64,000 nt of DNA from Nakamurella deserti (GCF_003260015.1 NZ_QCXS01000002.1:1426001-1490000); one strand, 5' to 3'. Shown: positions 1 to 8,947, counted from the stretch's first letter. Translations and numbers: made by a program. Notes: generated by a model from the sequence alone, not told the origin.

Positions 1-1432
1 GGTCCGCCCCGACGAAGGAACGATCAGCGTCGACGGGCAGCCGCTGGCCCTCACCGGCCCGGCCGCCGCGCTGGCCGCCGGCATCTCCACGGTGTACCAG
101 GAACTGTCGCTGCTACCGAACCTGACCGTCACCCAGAACGTGTTCCTCAACCGGGAACTCCGGCGGGGCGGCCAGCTCGACACAGCGACGATGCGTTCGG
201 CGGCAGCGGATCTCGTCAAGCGCTTCGAACTCGACGTCGACGTCGACCGCAAGCTCAGCACCTTCCCGGTGGCCACCCGCCAGCTGCTGGAGATCGCGGT
301 CGCCACCCAGCGCGGGTCCCGATTCCTGCTGCTGGACGAGCCGACCACCTCCCTGGAAGGCGAGCAGGTCGACCGGCTCCTCGAGATCGTCAAGGGCCTC
401 GCCCGCGACACCGGCCTGGGGGTCCTCCTCATCGACCACAAGATGGACGAGCTGTACGCGGTCGCGCATTCGATCGTCGCGCTCGTCGACGGCAAGGTAC
501 GCATCTCCGGCCGGGTCGACGAGATCGCCCGGGCCGACATCGTGCGTGCCATCGCCGGCGAGGAAGCCGCGGTGCACCTGCTCCAGGCCGGCCAGTACGA
601 CCAGCTCGAGATCGCCGACGACGGCACCACGCCGGACGCCGGGCGAAGTGCCACCACCGGCCCGCCCGTGGCACCGCACCGCGACCTCGCCACCGTCGCG
701 GAGGGGACACCGTCGTTCACGGTGAGCCATTTACGCACCGGATCCCTGCAGGACGTCTCCATCCAGGCGTTCGCCGGCCGGGTGCTCGGCCTGTACGGGC
801 TGATCGGCTCGGGCCGCACCGAGCTGCTGCGCGCGGTGGTGGGGCTCGACCAGATCCAGGGCGGCTCACTGACGTTCGAGGGCAGGCCGTACCTGCCCCG
901 CAACCCCTCTCACGCTCAGCAGGCCGGCGTCGTCTATCTCACCGAGGAACGCAAGACAGACGGCATCGTGCCCAAACTGGACTCGGCGATGAACGTCGTG
1001 CTGCCGATCCTCAATCAGTTCACGAAGTTCGGCGCGTTGAACCGCAAGGCGATGGCCCGCACCGCCACGGAGTACATGGATCTGCTGCGGGTGCGCGGCA
1101 ACCGGTCGGCTCCGGTTGTCAGCCTCTCCGGCGGCAACCAGCAGAAGGTCCTGCTGGCACGGGCCCTCGCGCAGAAGCCCCGGCTGCTGCTCCTCGACGA
1201 GCCCACCAAGGGAGTGGACATCGGCGTCAAGTCCGAGATCCACCGACTGCTGCGCTCCCTCGCCCACGACCAGAACATGACGGTGATCGTGGTGTCCAGC
1301 GAGGAGGAGGAGATCCTCGACGTCTCCGACGACGTCGCCACGTTCTCCCTCGGCCGCTGCGACGGCACCACCCGACCCGCCTCCGAACTCTCCGTCGTCC
1401 ACCTGCGTCAGGCAGCGTGGGACGCCGCATGA
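1..1432 (+). CDS. Sugar ABC transporter ATP-binding protein, RbsA type (5' end outside window)
   Basis: Tandem-ATPase subunit of a carbohydrate uptake ABC transporter of the CUT2 (ribose/xylose) type, acting at the cytoplasmic face of the membrane. The reading frame is open from base 2, so the first Walker A lies outside the window. Visible of domain 1: the Q-loop (YQELSLLPNLTV), a degenerate signature, and Walker B FLLLDEPTTSLEG near 330-360. Domain 2 begins near 720 and has the degenerate Walker A usual for RbsA (GLIGSGRTELL), signature LSGGNQQKV and Walker B LLLLDEPTKGVDIG near 1183-1225. Its stop overlaps the next start (ATGA at 1429), so it is translationally coupled to the sugar-phosphate genes downstream. 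Permease and binding protein should lie upstream. The family call is secure; the sugar is unknown. Confidence 0.93.
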   Translation, partial: VRPDEGTISVDGQPLALTGPAAALAAGISTVYQELSLLPNLTVTQNVFLNRELRRGGQLDTATMRSAAADLVKRFELDVDVDRKLSTFPVATRQLLEIAVATQRGSRFLLLDEPTTSLEGEQVDRLLEIVKGLARDTGLGVLLIDHKMDELYAVAHSIVALVDGKVRISGRVDEIARADIVRAIAGEEAAVHLLQAGQYDQLEIADDGTTPDAGRSATTGPPVAPHRDLATVAEGTPSFTVSHLRTGSLQDVSIQAFAGRVLGLYGLIGSGRTELLRAVVGLDQIQGGSLTFEGRPYLPRNPSHAQQAGVVYLTEERKTDGIVPKLDSAMNVVLPILNQFTKFGALNRKAMARTATEYMDLLRVRGNRSAPVVSLSGGNQQKVLLARALAQKPRLLLLDEPTKGVDIGVKSEIHRLLRSLAHDQNMTVIVVSSEEEEILDVSDDVATFSLGRCDGTTRPASELSVVHLRQAAWDAA

Positions 1433-2124
1433 CGAAAGACCCTCTGATGACCCACATCTCCAGCAACGACACCGACACCGACGCGGTGCTGCGCGCGGCG
1501 CGCGAGACCGTCCGGCTCGAAGCGGCCGGGGTCCTGGCCGTCGTCGACCAGATCGACGGATCATTCGTCGCCGCCGCCCGGCTGCTGCACGACTGCACCG
1601 GGATGGTGTTCGTGACCGGTGCCGGCACCTCGGGAGCGATCGCCCGCCGGATGGCGCACCTGTTCTCCGTCTGCGGCACCCCGTCGGTGTTCATCCAGGC
1701 CGCCGACGCACTGCACGGCACCATGGGCGCCGTCACCAGCGGCGACATCGTCGTGGCCATCTCCCGCGGGGGCGGCAGCACCGAGATCAACAACCTGGCC
1801 ACCCGGGTCAAGGACCGCGGCGCCACGGTCCTCGCCCTCACCGCCGTGCCCGACTCCGAACTCGGCCGCCGCTCCGACGTCGTGGTCACCCTCACCAGCC
1901 CACCCGGCGTGGACCCCGGCGAGGTCATCGCCATGGGATCCACGTTGGTCACCGCAGTGTGGGGTGACGCGATGGCGCTGGTGCTCATGCGACTCCGCGG
2001 CTACTCCTGGGACCGCATGCTGCACACCCACCCCTCCGGCGCGGTCGGCTCGCTCACCGACGCACCCGCACCGCTCCCGACCCTGGCACTGCCCGCCGCA
2101 GCCCCGTCCCCGCAGGGCCACTGA
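1429..2124 (+). CDS. SIS-domain sugar-phosphate isomerase-like protein
   Basis: A 231-residue SIS (sugar isomerase) domain protein. SIS proteins bind phosphosugars and typically perform aldose-ketose isomerisations (KpsF, GmhA, HxlB) or act as sensors. Visible are the SIS core VFVTGAGTSGAIARRMAHLF and the phosphosugar loop AISRGGGSTEINNL, followed by the second Rossmann half GATVLALTAVPDSELGRRSD. It lacks the CBS domains of KpsF. I chose the ATG at 1429 because it overlaps the upstream stop as ATGA; ATG 1417 and ATG 1447 are alternatives. Its own stop overlaps the kinase start at 2124. In this operon it probably isomerises the imported sugar or its phosphate; the substrate cannot be read from the sequence. 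Confidence 0.8.
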   Translation: MTKDPLMTHISSNDTDTDAVLRAARETVRLEAAGVLAVVDQIDGSFVAAARLLHDCTGMVFVTGAGTSGAIARRMAHLFSVCGTPSVFIQAADALHGTMGAVTSGDIVVAISRGGGSTEINNLATRVKDRGATVLALTAVPDSELGRRSDVVVTLTSPPGVDPGEVIAMGSTLVTAVWGDAMALVLMRLRGYSWDRMLHTHPSGAVGSLTDAPAPLPTLALPAAAPSPQGH

Positions 2125-3608
2125 TGACCGCGGCGGCCCGCCGACCACTGGTCGCCGGCGTCGACAGCTCCACACAGTCCTGCACTGTCGAGCTCCGCGA
2201 CGCCGACACCGGGGCTCTCCGGGGTACCGGCAGGGCCCCCCACCCGGCCACCTTCCCACCGGTCAGCGAACAGCATCCGGCGGTGTGGTGGCAGGCGTTC
2301 GTGACCGCCCTCGCCGGCGCCTGCGCCGAGGCGCAGACGTCCCCGACCGCGATCGGCGCGATCAGCGTCGGAGCCCAGTGCCACGCAGCGGTGCTGCTCG
2401 ACGATCACGACGAGGTCATCAGGCCCGCCAAGCTCTGGAACGACACCACCTCCGCCCCTCAGGCGACGCGGCTCGTCGACCGGTTCGGTGCCGCGAACTG
2501 GGTCCGGGCGATCGGCCTGACCCCCACCGCCGCGCTGACCGTCACCAAGCTCGCCTGGTTCGCCGACCACGAACCCGACACCCTGCAGCGCACCGCGAGT
2601 GTGCTGCTGCCGCACGACTGGCTGACGTTCCGACTCACCGGTCGCCGGGTCACCGACCGCTCCGACGCCTCGGGCACCGGTTACTACGCCGCCACCGAAA
2701 GCAGCTGGCGCACCGACCTGCTCGACGAGCTCGTCGCCGCCGACGTGGCGTGGTCGGAGCTGCTCCCGGAGGTGCTCGGACCCGACGACGTCGCCGGTCG
2801 CGTCCTCCCCGGGGTGGCGGCGGAACTGGGGCTGGACCGCAAGGTGGTGGTCGCTGCCGGGGGCGGTGACCAGCACCTCGGGGCGGTCGGCCTCGGTCTG
2901 CGACCGGGCGATGTCGCGTACAGCCTGGGCACGTCGGGTGTCGTCCTGGCCACCAGCCCCGACGCGGTGCACGATCTCACCGGTTGGGTCGACGGCGTCG
3001 CCGACGCCACCGGCCACTTCCTCCCGCTGGTCTGCACCCTCAACAGCGCGAAGGTCACCGACACCTTCGCACGACTGCTCGGCGTGGACGTCGTCGAGCT
3101 GGGACGGCTGGCGCTCGCCTGTCCGGTCACCGCACCTCGACCCACCCTGCTGGCCTATCTCGACGGCGAGCGCACCCCGGCCCGGCCGCACGCCGAAGGG
3201 CTCCTCGGCGGTCTGACCAACACCCTCAGCCGGGAAGCGCTCGCCCTCGCGGCCTTCGAAGGTGTCATCGCCGGTCTCGTGCGAGGCCACGACGCACTCA
3301 CCGCCGCCGGCGTCACGACCGACGGTGACATCGTCGCCACCGGCGGCGGCGCCAGATCGCCCGCTTACCGCCAGGTCCTCGCCGACATGCTCGGCCGGCC
3401 CGTCACCACCCGCGACGTCGCCGAGGCGACAGCGCGCGGGGCGTGTGTGCAAGCGACCGCCGCCCTCAGCGGCGCATCGATCGTCGACATCCGTGACCGT
3501 TGGCAGCCACTCACCCAGGGCACGACAGCGCCACGGGCGGACGCCGCCGCCGGTGTGCCCGAGCGCTACCTGCAGCTCGCTGCTCTCACACCTCCCTCGT
3601 CCATCTGA
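2124..3608 (+). CDS. FGGY-family carbohydrate kinase (xylulokinase-like)
   Basis: ATP-dependent sugar kinase of the FGGY family, 494 residues, about the length of xylulokinase (XylB). The N-terminal phosphate-binding segment is AGVDSSTQSCTVELRDADTG. The central substrate region holds KLWNDTTS, and the C-terminal ATPase half has GGGDQHLGAVGLGLRPGD, a SLGTSGVV loop and the adenosine-binding motif ATGGGARSPAYRQVLADM. The start is fixed by a 4-base overlap with the SIS gene. Given transaldolase-, epimerase- and SIS-family neighbours, it most likely phosphorylates a pentulose or hexulose, but specificity within FGGY kinases cannot be assigned by eye. A decayed relative lies at 5777-6395 on the opposite strand. 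Confidence 0.88.
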   Translation: MTAAARRPLVAGVDSSTQSCTVELRDADTGALRGTGRAPHPATFPPVSEQHPAVWWQAFVTALAGACAEAQTSPTAIGAISVGAQCHAAVLLDDHDEVIRPAKLWNDTTSAPQATRLVDRFGAANWVRAIGLTPTAALTVTKLAWFADHEPDTLQRTASVLLPHDWLTFRLTGRRVTDRSDASGTGYYAATESSWRTDLLDELVAADVAWSELLPEVLGPDDVAGRVLPGVAAELGLDRKVVVAAGGGDQHLGAVGLGLRPGDVAYSLGTSGVVLATSPDAVHDLTGWVDGVADATGHFLPLVCTLNSAKVTDTFARLLGVDVVELGRLALACPVTAPRPTLLAYLDGERTPARPHAEGLLGGLTNTLSREALALAAFEGVIAGLVRGHDALTAAGVTTDGDIVATGGGARSPAYRQVLADMLGRPVTTRDVAEATARGACVQATAALSGASIVDIRDRWQPLTQGTTAPRADAAAGVPERYLQLAALTPPSSI

Positions 3609-3632
3609 CCGCCGCGGACCGAAAGTGCGCTC

Positions 3633-4352
3633 ATGACACGCCTCTCGCTGTTCATCGACTCCGCCCAGCAACGCGAGGTCGAGCCGTTGCTGGCCACCGG
3701 GCTCTTCGACGGTGTCACCACGAACCCGTCGCTGCTCGCCCGCGCGGGCCTCACCCAGGACGACCTCCCCGCCGTCCACCGGTGGGCCACGGCGGCCGGC
3801 GCGTCCCGGGTCTATCTGCAGACCCTGGGCCTCACCCTCCCGGAGATCCTCGCCAGCGGCCGCGGCCTGCGCGACCTCGGGGACGACGTCGTCGTCAAGA
3901 TCCCCGCGACCGCATCCGGCTTCGCGGCGGCCCGCCGACTGGCGGCCGAGGACGTACCGGTGCTGATCACAGCGGTCCACCACGCGTCCCAGGCGGTCCT
4001 CGCCGTGGCCGCCGACGCACACTCCATCGCCCCGTACGTCGGACGGATGACGGACGCGGGACGCGACGGCATCGCCCAGACGCTCGCCATGCAGCGCATT
4101 CTCGGTGACTGCCGGACGTCGGTGCTCGCCGCCAGCGTCCGCACCGCCGACGACGTCGCACTGCTCGCCGCCGGCGGCGTCACCGACTTCACCCTCAGCC
4201 CGGCGCTGCTCGAGCAGATGCTGCAGGATGACCTCACCACGGCCGCGGCCGCCGCCTTCGAGGACGCCCTCGCGGGGCCACCACCACCGGCCGTCGCTCC
4301 CACCGGCCCCGCCGACGCCGAGGGCGGACAATGGACGGGCCCCCCACGATGA
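3633..4352 (+). CDS. Transaldolase-family protein (fructose-6-phosphate-aldolase-like)
   Basis: A 239-residue short transaldolase-family (beta/alpha)8 protein, nearer in size to fructose-6-phosphate aldolase/TalC than to full transaldolase (about 320-370). Visible are LFIDSA at residues 6-11 (family Asp), the GVTTNPSLL signature at 27-35, and VVVKIPAT with the presumed Schiff-base lysine K89. Later segments (VLITAVHHASQAVLA, YVGRMTD) match the barrel. It begins 24 bases after the kinase stop and ends in a 4-base overlap with the next gene. Its job would be reversible C-C cleavage or dihydroxyacetone transfer on the phosphorylated ketose. Direction and substrate are inference. Confidence 0.82.
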   Translation: MTRLSLFIDSAQQREVEPLLATGLFDGVTTNPSLLARAGLTQDDLPAVHRWATAAGASRVYLQTLGLTLPEILASGRGLRDLGDDVVVKIPATASGFAAARRLAAEDVPVLITAVHHASQAVLAVAADAHSIAPYVGRMTDAGRDGIAQTLAMQRILGDCRTSVLAASVRTADDVALLAAGGVTDFTLSPALLEQMLQDDLTTAAAAAFEDALAGPPPPAVAPTGPADAEGGQWTGPPR

Positions 4353-5005
4353 CCACCCAGGCCCCGCCGTTCAACGCCGAACTCGCTGATCGCATCCGTG
4401 CATCGGGCGGCACCCTCGCGGGCAGCCTGTACGCGGTTCCCGCTGCGCAGCGCGCATCCGCCGCCGATCTCCTGCACCGGCACGGGGCCTGGGTACACGC
4501 CGACGTCTTCGACGACCCCGGTGAAGGTGTCGATGTCGACCTCATCGCCGCGCTGGCCGCGGCCCGGCTCGCGCGCCTGGACATCCATCTGCTCACCGCG
4601 GGCGCGCTGGCGGCTCTGGACCTGGTGTGCCGGCCGGGCGTCGACCGGATCACCTTCCCCTTCGAGGGTGTCGCTGCGGTGGGTGATGTCGCCGCCCGAA
4701 TCAGAGCGGCGGGTGTGAGTCCGTGGTTGGCGGTCGCCCCGGGCACGTCGTTGGTCGAGTGCGCCGAGGCGTCGGCTCACGTGGACGGTCTGCTGGTGAT
4801 GCTGCTCGAGCCGGGAACCCGCCGTTCCGCGGACCTCCGGCACCTCTCGAAAGTCGAGAATGCCCACGCCGGCACGACCGTCGGCGTCGATGGCGGGGTT
4901 CGGGAGGTGGACCTGGACCGTATTCTCGCCGCCGGCGCCACCTACATCGTCGCAGGACGGCGGCTCTTCACCTCGGTGCCCGCTCGCCCCCAGGTCGCCT
5001 CATGA
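4349..5005 (+). CDS. Ribulose-phosphate 3-epimerase-like protein
   Basis: A 218-residue TIM-barrel protein of the ribulose-phosphate-epimerase/AlsE type. The metal and catalytic residues can be placed: Ser26 in LAGSLY, His50-x-Asp52 in VHADVFDD, His80 in DIHLLTAG, and Asp181 in VGVDGGV, with the phosphate-binding GATYIVAGRRLF near the C terminus. The usual FHxE segment is ITFPFEG here, so that strand differs from canonical Rpe. I start at ATG 4349 because it forms ATGA with the upstream stop; ATG 4331 would add six residues. The family supports C3 epimerisation of a ketose phosphate (as in AlsE for allulose 6-phosphate). It differs enough from housekeeping Rpe that a dedicated catabolic substrate is likely. 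Confidence 0.72.
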   Translation: MTTQAPPFNAELADRIRASGGTLAGSLYAVPAAQRASAADLLHRHGAWVHADVFDDPGEGVDVDLIAALAAARLARLDIHLLTAGALAALDLVCRPGVDRITFPFEGVAAVGDVAARIRAAGVSPWLAVAPGTSLVECAEASAHVDGLLVMLLEPGTRRSADLRHLSKVENAHAGTTVGVDGGVREVDLDRILAAGATYIVAGRRLFTSVPARPQVAS

Positions 5006-5526
5006 CCTCGTTGACGCGCATCCACGAAGAGCTGGTGGCCACCCTCGACGCCGTCGACCCGACCCGGGTCCAGCTGGCTGTCGCAGCTCTGACGACGCCA
5101 CAGACCCGCTGGTTCACGACCGGACAGGGCCGATCGCGGCTGGTGGCGTGCATGGCCGCGATGCGACTCATGCACCTCGGTGTGGACATCCACGTCATCG
5201 GTGACGTGACGACACCGTCGATCGGGCCCGGCGACGGACTCCTGGTGCTGTCAGCCTCCGGGGAGACGCCGGTGACGCTGCACCTGGCACGCAGGGCTGC
5301 CGAGGCGGGTGCTTCCATCCTGGCCGTGACCACCCGTGAGGACAGCAGTCTCGGGAGACTGGCCACCCTCATGGTGCCGCTGCCCGTGGTCTCCACCCGG
5401 CAGTTCGGGGGCTCCCTGTTCGAGCAGGCCGCATTGCTGCTCCTCGACTCACTCGTCCTCGACATCACCGGCGCGGACCCGCGAACGTACCGGCGCATGC
5501 ACGAACGCCACACGAATCTGGAATGA
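5002..5526 (+). CDS. SIS-domain protein, 6-phospho-3-hexuloisomerase-like
   Basis: A 174-residue SIS protein, the size of 6-phospho-3-hexuloisomerase (HxlB/PHI). The fold is marked by RWFTTGQGRSRLVACMAAM, the phosphosugar loop LLVLSASGETPVTLHLARR, and a C-terminal RQFGGSLFEQAALLLLDSLV, which resembles the HxlB segment carrying the catalytic Glu. ATG 5002 overlaps the upstream stop as ATGA. This is the last gene of the operon; the next 250 bases hold no gene. HxlB converts 3-hexulose 6-phosphate to fructose 6-phosphate, but no HxlA-type synthase is visible here. It may therefore act on another ketose phosphate generated by the kinase and epimerase. The second SIS gene in the same operon argues for two distinct isomerisation steps. 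Confidence 0.75.
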   Translation: MTSLTRIHEELVATLDAVDPTRVQLAVAALTTPQTRWFTTGQGRSRLVACMAAMRLMHLGVDIHVIGDVTTPSIGPGDGLLVLSASGETPVTLHLARRAAEAGASILAVTTREDSSLGRLATLMVPLPVVSTRQFGGSLFEQAALLLLDSLVLDITGADPRTYRRMHERHTNLE

Positions 5527-5776
5527 CCGGCGCCGCGAGCGGTGGCGCCTCAGGAACCGTGCGGCGGCGGAACACGAGGCCTGGAGCGAGCTTCGTGCCG
5601 GCGCGCGCGGTGTCACCGCCACGTCGACGTCGGCGCCATCCGTCGAGCTGCGTACGACCAGGACCGCCGGTGCCGGGGTGAGGACCGGCGGCCACCGTTC
5701 AGCGGACTGCCGCCGGGTTTTCGAAGAGCGGGTCGGTGTGGTGGGTGATGCGGTCCTAGACGGGCGCGAGAGCGGC
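5527..5776. other. Gene-free spacer between sugar operon and kinase remnant
   Basis: I see no protein family in any frame here. The segment lies downstream of the sugar operon and beyond the truncated C terminus of the kinase remnant, so it may hold further eroded kinase sequence. I could not identify a convincing hairpin terminator by eye. Confidence 0.4.
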
Positions 5777-6395
5777 CTACTCGGTAGCGGCATCGGGCCG
5801 GGGTCGGAACGGGCGTCCCGGCGGGATCATGGCGGCAACCAGCGACGACTCCATCGCCACGGTGTGACGGCGCATGGTCAGGGCGATGCCTTCGACGAGG
5901 GAGCGGTACAGGTGTCCGTGGCCCTGGGTGCCGTCGAAACCCGGGATGGCGCCGCGCCGGTGTGGGTGGTCGGTCGGGGCCAGCCAGTCCAGCACGGTCA
6001 TCGCTCCCCCGAGTCCGACCGGTACCCGGGCAGCCGCCGATGTGAGTTCCTCGAGGTCCACGCCGAGGAGGTCGCGCAGCCAGCTGACGATCCACATCCC
6101 ACGGCGGATGCCGACACTCTCCAGGAGATAGGTGTGCGGGATCGAAGCGGAGTCCGCCCAGTACCGGTGGTCGTCGGCGCCTCGGTCCGGGCTGGCGGTC
6201 ATCGCGGCGATGGAGGCGCCCGACGGCTTCAGGATCGTGTCGGGTTACAGCAAACCGCAGCCGAGGGCCTCGACCGCCTTGTCGTTGGCGATGGCGATGA
6301 CCGGAAGACCCGCCGGCAGGCCGATGAGGGCGGCCGCCTCCGGTGTGTCACCCGGCCCAGCTGACGTACTCGCCCATCGGGCGCAGTCGGCGCGC
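5777..6395 (-). pseudogene. Remnant of an FGGY-family kinase with in-frame stop and frameshift
   Basis: Read on the minus strand, two adjacent segments match the middle and C-terminal half of an FGGY kinase. About 6352-6248 gives TPEAAALIGLPAGLPV and IANDKAVEALGCGLL. The same frame meets TAA at 6247-6245, then resumes as PDTILKPSGASIAAM, SVGIRRGMWIVSWLRDLL and GHLYRSLVEGIALTMRRHT before ending at 5777. Upstream of 6352 the similarity jumps frame (MGEYVSWAG), suggesting an indel. The N-terminal ATPase half and the C-terminal adenosine motif are missing. I therefore read it as a decayed gene rather than a short protein. It is not a close copy of the intact kinase at 2124-3608. Confidence 0.72.
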
Positions 6396-6562
6396 GCAGG
6401 CGCCCTCGCCGCGGAACCCGCGGCGGCCACGGGACGACGCCAGGCTCCGGCTGATGGATGAGGTGTGGTGGTGACACCCGCCCCTGACCACTGACCTCGG
6501 GCCCGGTTCAGGCGCCGGCCCGAGCCGGTCGACAAGGGTGCACCACCGCGGCGACCCGTGTG

Positions 6563-7567
6563 TCAGACCTGGGCTGCCCGGTCACCACCGTCGCGGCGAC
6601 GGCGCCGGGCGGCGTACATCGCGGCGTCGGCCTGTTCCCAGGCGGTGGTCAGCCCGCCGCCGGCGGTGTGCGGCGCGGATCCCGTCGAGATCTGCAGACC
6701 GGTGTCGATCAGCGCATGCTGGAGTCGCCGCACCAACGTCGCCGCCTCGGCCCGGCCGGCGCCGACGGCGATGATCCCGAATTCGTCACCGCCCAGCCGG
6801 GCGACGATGTCGGTTGCTCGGGCGGTCCTGCGGAGCTGGTGAGCCACTGCCTGCAACATGCGGTCGCCGACGTGATGGCCATGGGTGTCATTCACCGTCT
6901 TGAAGTCGTCGACGTCGATCACGATCACGGTGGCAGGATCGCCGAACCGGCGGAACCGCGCGTCCTCGAGCGCGAGGAGACGGCCCCAGCCGCGACGGTT
7001 GAGCAGGCCCGTCAACTCGTCCGACTCGGCGAAGCTCCAGGCTCGTTCGGCTTCCCGGTTCCTCTCCGTCAACGCCAGGTCCGCAGTGAGCACCACCGAC
7101 AGCAGTCCCGCGAACACCGACAGCAGCGGTTGCGTCGCCTCCGACAAACCAGGGGTGGCGGTGGGGTTGTAACCGCACAGTGTCCCGAACAGCGTCCCTG
7201 AGGGCCCGAGGATCCTCGCTCCGGCGTAGGCGCCGACCTGGAAACCCAGATGCTCGGCACACCCCGCTGCAGCGGTGTAAGAATCCTCGACTGCGATGTC
7301 CGGAGCCACGGCGGGCGCCTGCCCGTTCGCCATCTGTGAACACAGCGACGTACGGAACGGCAACTCCACTCCGACTTCCACCGAGGGGTAGCCCGGCGAA
7401 TCGACCGCGAGCATCGTCTGTCGGTCGTCGGCGACCCGGGTGACAGCCCACAACCCCATCGGTACCGCCCGGGACAGATGGGCCACCACCAGCTCACAGG
7501 CGGCATCGAAGGTGCTCGCCGGTCCGTGTCTCCCGGCGGCGATACCGGGCACCTCAGGTTCTGCCAC
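6563..7567 (-). CDS. GAF-GGDEF diguanylate cyclase
   Basis: A 334-residue signalling enzyme predicted to make cyclic di-GMP from two GTP. Residues roughly 15-160 form a GAF-like sensor (CSQMANGQAPAVAPD, LFGTLCGYNP). After a short helix comes the GGDEF domain, opening with DELTGLLNRRGW, with metal-binding VIVIDVDDFKTVNDTHGH and the intact active-site loop RLGGDEF. There is no EAL or HD-GYP domain and no membrane segment, so it is cytosolic. Start is GTG 7567 with GGGAAGG 6-7 bases upstream. An RxxD inhibitory site is not obvious. It stands alone on the minus strand. Proximity to a cellulose-synthase-like locus is suggestive, since c-di-GMP controls many such synthases, but the synthase here lacks a PilZ domain. 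Confidence 0.9.
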   Translation of the reverse strand: MAEPEVPGIAAGRHGPASTFDAACELVVAHLSRAVPMGLWAVTRVADDRQTMLAVDSPGYPSVEVGVELPFRTSLCSQMANGQAPAVAPDIAVEDSYTAAAGCAEHLGFQVGAYAGARILGPSGTLFGTLCGYNPTATPGLSEATQPLLSVFAGLLSVVLTADLALTERNREAERAWSFAESDELTGLLNRRGWGRLLALEDARFRRFGDPATVIVIDVDDFKTVNDTHGHHVGDRMLQAVAHQLRRTARATDIVARLGGDEFGIIAVGAGRAEAATLVRRLQHALIDTGLQISTGSAPHTAGGGLTTAWEQADAAMYAARRRRRDGGDRAAQV

Positions 7568-8765
7568 CCCGGGCCTTCCCTCGGCGAGGAACGCAGGCCG
7601 CCGCGGCAGCCGGCCTGGCCGGCTGGATGCAGCCGGTCGTGCGCCACCCTACTGCGGTGGTCGCGTCGCTCATGCGGACCCCACTCCTGACCGTCCTTCG
7701 GTGACAGACCGCTGCGTGAACGTCCAGCTCGCGTGGTCCGTCACCGCACGGCGCGTGCGGGCGACGATGCGACCGGTGCGCTGTCGGAGCTCGGTCATGT
7801 CGCTGCCGGCGTCAGGTGGCCGTGATGGGTCCGCCGGCGCGGCGGGCCGACCAGATATGCGGAGTCGGCACGCACGGCGGCGCGACAGGTCGCATGGCCA
7901 CTCCTGCCTCCACCACCACAGCGGGTGAAGGACCCGCACCGGTGGACGAGGATGACCCGCTGGAGTGGTCACGATGTACTGCCTGCTGAAGCGCTCTCGA
8001 CCGAGGCAACGCGAAGGCGGCCCGGGGGTGATGGGGGCGCGCCGGCGGGAGCGGTCGTCTCGTGCGCTCGAGGTGTCGAGGCGCCCCTGCTCGGTGGTTC
8101 GGCACCACGACCGGGAGGCGGCGAAGTCGTCCTGATCTCGGGCGGCGCCGATCTGGCCGTGGCGCCGACGCGGCTCCCACACGGAGCCCCATGGCGATCG
8201 CAGCTGTGATCTGCACGACTTCCGACGCGAGAATGGCGCCTCGGCACCAGGTCTGAGCCGTGTCTCGGCGTGTGCGGGGCTTCCTTCCGGTGGTGCGACG
8301 CACGTCTGCGTGGCGCTATCGGGTGACTGACCAGGCACGCCGGACTGTGGGTGCCCGCGGCCCGGGCGACCGCCCGTTGGCCCTCCGGGGGCTTTCGTCA
8401 TCCGGATGTCGTACGCGTTCGTGCAGGACAGCTGCCGCGCCGCTCACCACAGCACTCACTCGATGTCACGTTGCCGACGTGGTCGTAGCCGGTTCCGTGA
8501 CACCGCGGTCACCCGGTGACGGACGCTGTGGCCGCCACAGCGGGTCCGGTGATGGCCCTGTGACAGAGGTGTGACGAGCGTGCGTCGAGCCGGCCGGTTC
8601 TGAGGGCCCCGCCTCCTGAGCATTCGTGTCACGGTCCGCGACTCCGAACACGGAGCGCGGGCTGTGTCGTCCGGGTGGCACCACGGTGCCCGCCGGCGTT
8701 TACGACGTTCAGAGTGCGGCATCTGATGCGTCGTAGCCCGTATGCACCAACCAGAACACGGACGG
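7568..8765. other. Long segment without a recognisable gene
   Basis: About 1.2 kb in which every open frame reads as low-complexity Arg/Pro/Ala sequence without domain motifs or a coherent codon bias. No tRNA, terminator or repeat was found by eye. It may be decayed coding sequence or a long regulatory/untranslated region upstream of the glycan locus. Confidence 0.45.
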
Positions 8766-8795
8766 TTGCGGTGCAGCGGGTGGAATGTCTACTTT
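8766..8795 (+). promoter_or_regulatory. Candidate sigma-70-like promoter upstream of the glycan locus
   Basis: TTGCGG at 8766-8771 is followed 18 bases later by TACTTT at 8790-8795, a plausible -35/-10 pair about 150 bases before the GtrA-like gene. Matches are partial, so this is a weak prediction. Confidence 0.3.
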
Positions 8796-8947
8796 CGTGA
8801 TCATTCGAGCGACGAGGCTCGGTGGAACAACTACTCCGGTTACTGGGGACGCGGGGGCGTACCGCAGTACCGGATCCGCCACGTCGACCCACGGAGCTCT
8901 GCCACCATGACGCAAGCAGTGTTCGACGTGCCCGGGAACGGCTCGCG

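Noticed and set aside
2001-4331. Very long minus-strand open frame opposite the sugar kinase
   Set aside because: Its translation is Gly/Arg/Asp-rich with no domain, and lies opposite conserved sugar genes; it is the antisense shadow normal in high-GC coding DNA.
7670-8401. 243-codon minus-strand open frame in the gene-free segment
   Set aside because: Arg/Pro-rich without domain, no ribosome binding site and no neighbour support.
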